16,426 nucleotides of DNA from the NCBI GenBank assembly GCA_003235605.1, contig QJVU01000278.1:1-16426 (forward strand), read 5' to 3'. Position numbers and translations under genes: made by a program. Each line of letters begins with the position of its first letter. Positions within the stretch are counted from its first letter, which is position 1. The notes below the pieces were generated by a model, which was not told the origin of the DNA, searched no databases, and was given only the letters and a program-made list of their open reading frames with translations. The stretch comes from Planctomycetota bacterium (GTDB lineage: Bacteria > Planctomycetota > UBA1135 > UBA2386). Below are positions 14,072 to 16,426 of the stretch, piece after piece.

Positions 14072-15061
14072 ATGGCCGAACCCACCCGCCAGAACCCCTC
14101 GGACCCTCGCTCTGCGCAAAGTCCCCTGTCCTTGGTCCTGGCGGTGTTTCTTCTTGCCAACGTCGGAGCACTCGTTTGGCTGGCGGTGGCCCTGGGCAAC
14201 GCTCGAGACCGACTGCATGACCTGGAGCAGGCCGTCCGTCTCTATGAGTACGAGCGTGTGCCGCCGCCTGGCTATGCAGAAGCGTTTGGCTTCAAGACGC
14301 TGCTCAACCACCTGGTCTACTGGGCACCCCGACTGCAGGTTGCTGATCCCGCCCGCGGCGATCGCGGTGTGGTCGAGGCGAAGGTGCGGGGCATCGTCGA
14401 GGGCATGGCAGCCCGGGCGGACTACTACCCGTTGATCGAGGGCGCCTACCTCAGCCCTGGTTCCCTCACAAAAGACCCGGCCACCAGCGACGAGGTGCGC
14501 AGATGGTTGCTGCTGGCAGCCCGTGGCGCCGACAGCCAGCGAGGCTCGGACCTCATCGTCCGCACCATGCGGAAGCAGCTTCCGAAGGAGGTCCCCGTGA
14601 GCGATCGCCTCCGGCAGCTAGCTGCAGACATCCTCCTGGGCGGCCGGGATCAGGACAGGCTTCTGGCTGGCGAGGTGTTGCACGAGATCCTCGTCAACGA
14701 GCGCGTCAGCGGCGCGGAGTTCTTCGAGTTCGTGACGCGCTACCAGGGCTCCGGCCATCCCAAGGTCGAGGAGACGATGCTGATTCTGCTGGGCCGCCGT
14801 GAGCACAACCGCCTGACCATACAGAAGGCCGTGGACTACCTCGGTCGCGTCAAGTCGGATCAGGCCATCGAGCCGGTCAAGAAGCTGTTCCAGAATCCAC
14901 CCTGGCGCACTGGGGACAACGAGATCTTCCGCACCACCTGCCTGACGGCTCTGGACCAGATCATGGGAGAGGAAGTCGTGCCGTTCCTGACGGAGGCCAG
15001 CCGCACCGAGACCAACGCCTTCGTGCGCAACCGGATCGATGCCCTGCGCAAGAAGTACTAG
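14072..15061 (+). CDS. Single-pass membrane-anchored protein with helical-repeat-like domain, unknown function
   Basis: 329 residues. A short polar N-terminus (MAEPTRQNPSDPRSAQSP) is followed by one strong membrane segment at about residues 19-41 (LSLVLAVFLLANVGALVWLAVAL), then an amphipathic heptad-like stretch (ARDRLHDLEQAVRLYEYE) that may form a short coiled coil. The rest, about residues 65-329, is almost entirely alpha-helical in composition, with helix pairs such as QLAADILLGGRDQDRLLAGEVLHEIL and DYLGRVKSDQAIEPVKKLF that resemble HEAT-type repeats. No enzymatic motif is seen. The anchor fits an N-in, periplasmic C-domain topology, though the charge difference is small. ATG 14072 is the only sensible start, with a weak purine-rich sequence upstream. 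The gene stands alone, divergent from the lipoproteins and convergent with the TPR gene (45 bases between the stops, no clear terminator). It may serve as a scaffold; this is inference. Confidence 0.75.
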   Translation: MAEPTRQNPSDPRSAQSPLSLVLAVFLLANVGALVWLAVALGNARDRLHDLEQAVRLYEYERVPPPGYAEAFGFKTLLNHLVYWAPRLQVADPARGDRGVVEAKVRGIVEGMAARADYYPLIEGAYLSPGSLTKDPATSDEVRRWLLLAARGADSQRGSDLIVRTMRKQLPKEVPVSDRLRQLAADILLGGRDQDRLLAGEVLHEILVNERVSGAEFFEFVTRYQGSGHPKVEETMLILLGRREHNRLTIQKAVDYLGRVKSDQAIEPVKKLFQNPPWRTGDNEIFRTTCLTALDQIMGEEVVPFLTEASRTETNAFVRNRIDALRKKY

Positions 15062-15106
15062 GGTGTCAACCTACGCGGCAGACTACCTGGTCCGACCTGG
15101 GAGCAC

Positions 15107-16426
15107 CTAGCGCCCCGGCCTGGCACCGCCCAGGTCGCCGGCCCTGAACCGCTCCAAGGCTTGGAGGACTTGGGGAGAAAAGGGGGCCTGAGACTGGGCC
15201 CGACGGAGGTCCCGCTCGGCCTCCCGCTTGCGACCGGCCCGCGCCAGCAGTTCGGCCCGATACACGAGCACCGACCAGTGGTCGAGGCCGCGGGCGACGC
15301 TCTGGTCCAGGAACTGGATTCCTGCCTCCAGGTCGCCCCGCTCCACCTTGGCTTGGGCGGCTGTGATGTAGACCAGCCCCTTGGGCTCGGCAATCTTCAG
15401 GCAGTGGAGCGCCGAGTCGACTGCCGCGTCGAAGAAGCGTTTCTCCCCGGTCCGTCTGCCGAGGGCGATCAGGGCGTGAGCGTGGAGGATCCGCAGCACA
15501 GGGCTCGAGGGATCGTCGGCGATCAGCATGCTGACGTGGCGGACTGCCGCCAGCGGACTGCCCTCGTCCCCCAGCTTCAACTCCGCCTGGGCCAGGTTCC
15601 GGCGTGCCATCCTGTGACGCGGCTGCAACGACAGCAGTTCGAGGAGGACCGCCCGGGCTTCGCGGTAGCGGGCAGCCCGCATGTGCAGTTCGGCGACGCC
15701 CGCCTTGGCCATGACGGAGTTCGGGTTGCGATGCTGCTCCTGCTGCCACAGATGCTCCTCGCTGCGAAAGTCGAGGTTGCGGTGGTTGGCGCGAGCCACG
15801 AAAGCCAGCAGGACCAGAACACCTGCGGCACTCAGGAACTGCAGCCGCCGGCCTCTGAGAGTGGGCACGGTCAAGAGATTGCTGACGCCGCAGGCCAGCA
15901 CCAGGCAAAGACCGCAGATCAGGCCGTAGGTACGATGCTCCAGGTAGGGGACGTTCAGCGGCTTGATTACCCACGGCAGCGTGGTCCCCCACGCCAAGCA
16001 AGTGCCCAGGAACAACAGCGGCAGCCGGCGCGGGCTCCGCAGCCCCAAGTACGTCGCCACCCCCAGAAACAGGATGCTGCCCAGGACCGAGGGCGCCGCC
16101 AGGTCGTTGGCAAAGGCAACCGGCGGATCCATGGTGAGGTGGATGGGGACCAGGAAGTCGAAGACTACCCCGGGCAGCAGCCTCGCCATGGTTGCAAGCT
16201 GGGTGGCCATGTCGCGACCATAGCCGGTGTGCACATCCACGCCGCCGTGGAAGGAGTTGACCGTGAAGGTGGAAAGCAGAAGCAGGTGCTTGCGCAGCAG
16301 CAGGTAGCCGACCACCAGCATGACGGCGGGCAGGATCCGGATGCAGGGGCCCCGGAGCCTGAATGTCCGCTGTTTGACCATGTTCAGGAGTTCCAGGATC
16401 ACCAGCAACACAGGCAGGATGATCCC
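15107..16426 (-). CDS. Multi-pass membrane protein with C-terminal TPRs, TMTC-like (partial, 5' end outside window)
   Basis: 439 residues are inside the window and the frame is still open at the right edge, so the N-terminus is missing; the GTG at 16411 lies in the middle of a membrane segment and is not a credible start. The first ~215 residues contain about six hydrophobic segments. The sequence FDFLVPIHLTMDPP and, later, PLNVPYLEHRTYGL recall the 'P..LS.D' and 'EHR.Y' motifs of GT-C type membrane proteins with TPRs (the TMTC/DUF1736 group, O-mannosyltransferases in animals, unassigned in bacteria). From about residue 220 the protein is soluble and consists of TPR-like helix pairs (VMAKAGVAELHMRAARYREA; LVYITAAQAKVERGDLEAGI; SVLVYRAELLARAGRKREAE), probably 5-6 units. 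A role in glycosylating exported proteins is a guess from family resemblance; the catalytic loop would be in the missing half. Confidence 0.75.
   Translation of the reverse strand, partial: GIILPVLLVILELLNMVKQRTFRLRGPCIRILPAVMLVVGYLLLRKHLLLLSTFTVNSFHGGVDVHTGYGRDMATQLATMARLLPGVVFDFLVPIHLTMDPPVAFANDLAAPSVLGSILFLGVATYLGLRSPRRLPLLFLGTCLAWGTTLPWVIKPLNVPYLEHRTYGLICGLCLVLACGVSNLLTVPTLRGRRLQFLSAAGVLVLLAFVARANHRNLDFRSEEHLWQQEQHRNPNSVMAKAGVAELHMRAARYREARAVLLELLSLQPRHRMARRNLAQAELKLGDEGSPLAAVRHVSMLIADDPSSPVLRILHAHALIALGRRTGEKRFFDAAVDSALHCLKIAEPKGLVYITAAQAKVERGDLEAGIQFLDQSVARGLDHWSVLVYRAELLARAGRKREAERDLRRAQSQAPFSPQVLQALERFRAGDLGGARPGR

Noticed and set aside
13663..14199. 178-codon minus-strand frame covering the divergent intergenic region
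   Set aside because: It overlaps the 5' ends of both flanking genes, has low-complexity Arg/Ser/Pro content, and lacks any domain or ribosome-binding site.
15062..15106. Terminator between the two convergent genes at the right end
   Set aside because: Only a direct repeat of ACCTGG is visible; there is no stem with a T tract on either strand.

Overview
This is a GC-rich bacterial chromosomal window with nine protein-coding genes supported by the sequence: seven complete, and one cut by each edge. I see no rRNA, tRNA, CRISPR array, transposase or phage gene. The lineage cannot be fixed from this sequence alone. Three features together suggest a Planctomycetota-like or other environmental Gram-negative bacterium: large glycine-rich lipoproteins with Ig-like and beta-helix-like regions, a secreted protein of the 'LKxGxxLxGxI' type, and a membrane/TPR protein resembling TMTC glycosyltransferases. 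This is inference with low to moderate confidence.

Left part (1-3202): the start of an unidentified gene runs off the left edge on the minus strand. It is divergent from comM, a YifB/Mg-chelatase-like AAA+ helicase used in natural transformation. comM converges, with only 4 bases between the stop codons, on a minus-strand gene for a large predicted secreted protein of unknown function.

Central part (3300-8145, minus strand): a tightly packed operon reads, in transcription order, SsnA/MtaD-like amidohydrolase, NrnA-type DHH phosphoesterase, YfcE-like metallophosphoesterase, CutA and a DASS/SLC13 carboxylate transporter. Three successive junctions overlap (GTGA, ATGA and an 8-base ATGACTGA) and the first has an 8-base gap, so the genes are very likely co-transcribed and partly translationally coupled. 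Inverted repeats after the transporter could end or attenuate this transcript.

Right-central part (8221-13702, minus strand): two tandem paralogous lipoproteins of 930 and 875 residues. Each has a lipoprotein signal, a conserved cysteine cluster, Ig-like (Big_5-like) modules, a long polyglycine-rich beta-helix-like region and a conserved C-terminal module. This is the most distinctive feature of the window and the best candidate for an undescribed cell-surface system.

Right part (13703-16426): a 369-base non-coding region with strong inverted repeats separates the lipoprotein pair from a divergent plus-strand gene for a single-pass, helical-repeat-like membrane protein. That gene converges on the C-terminal part of a multi-pass membrane/TPR protein that leaves the window on the right.
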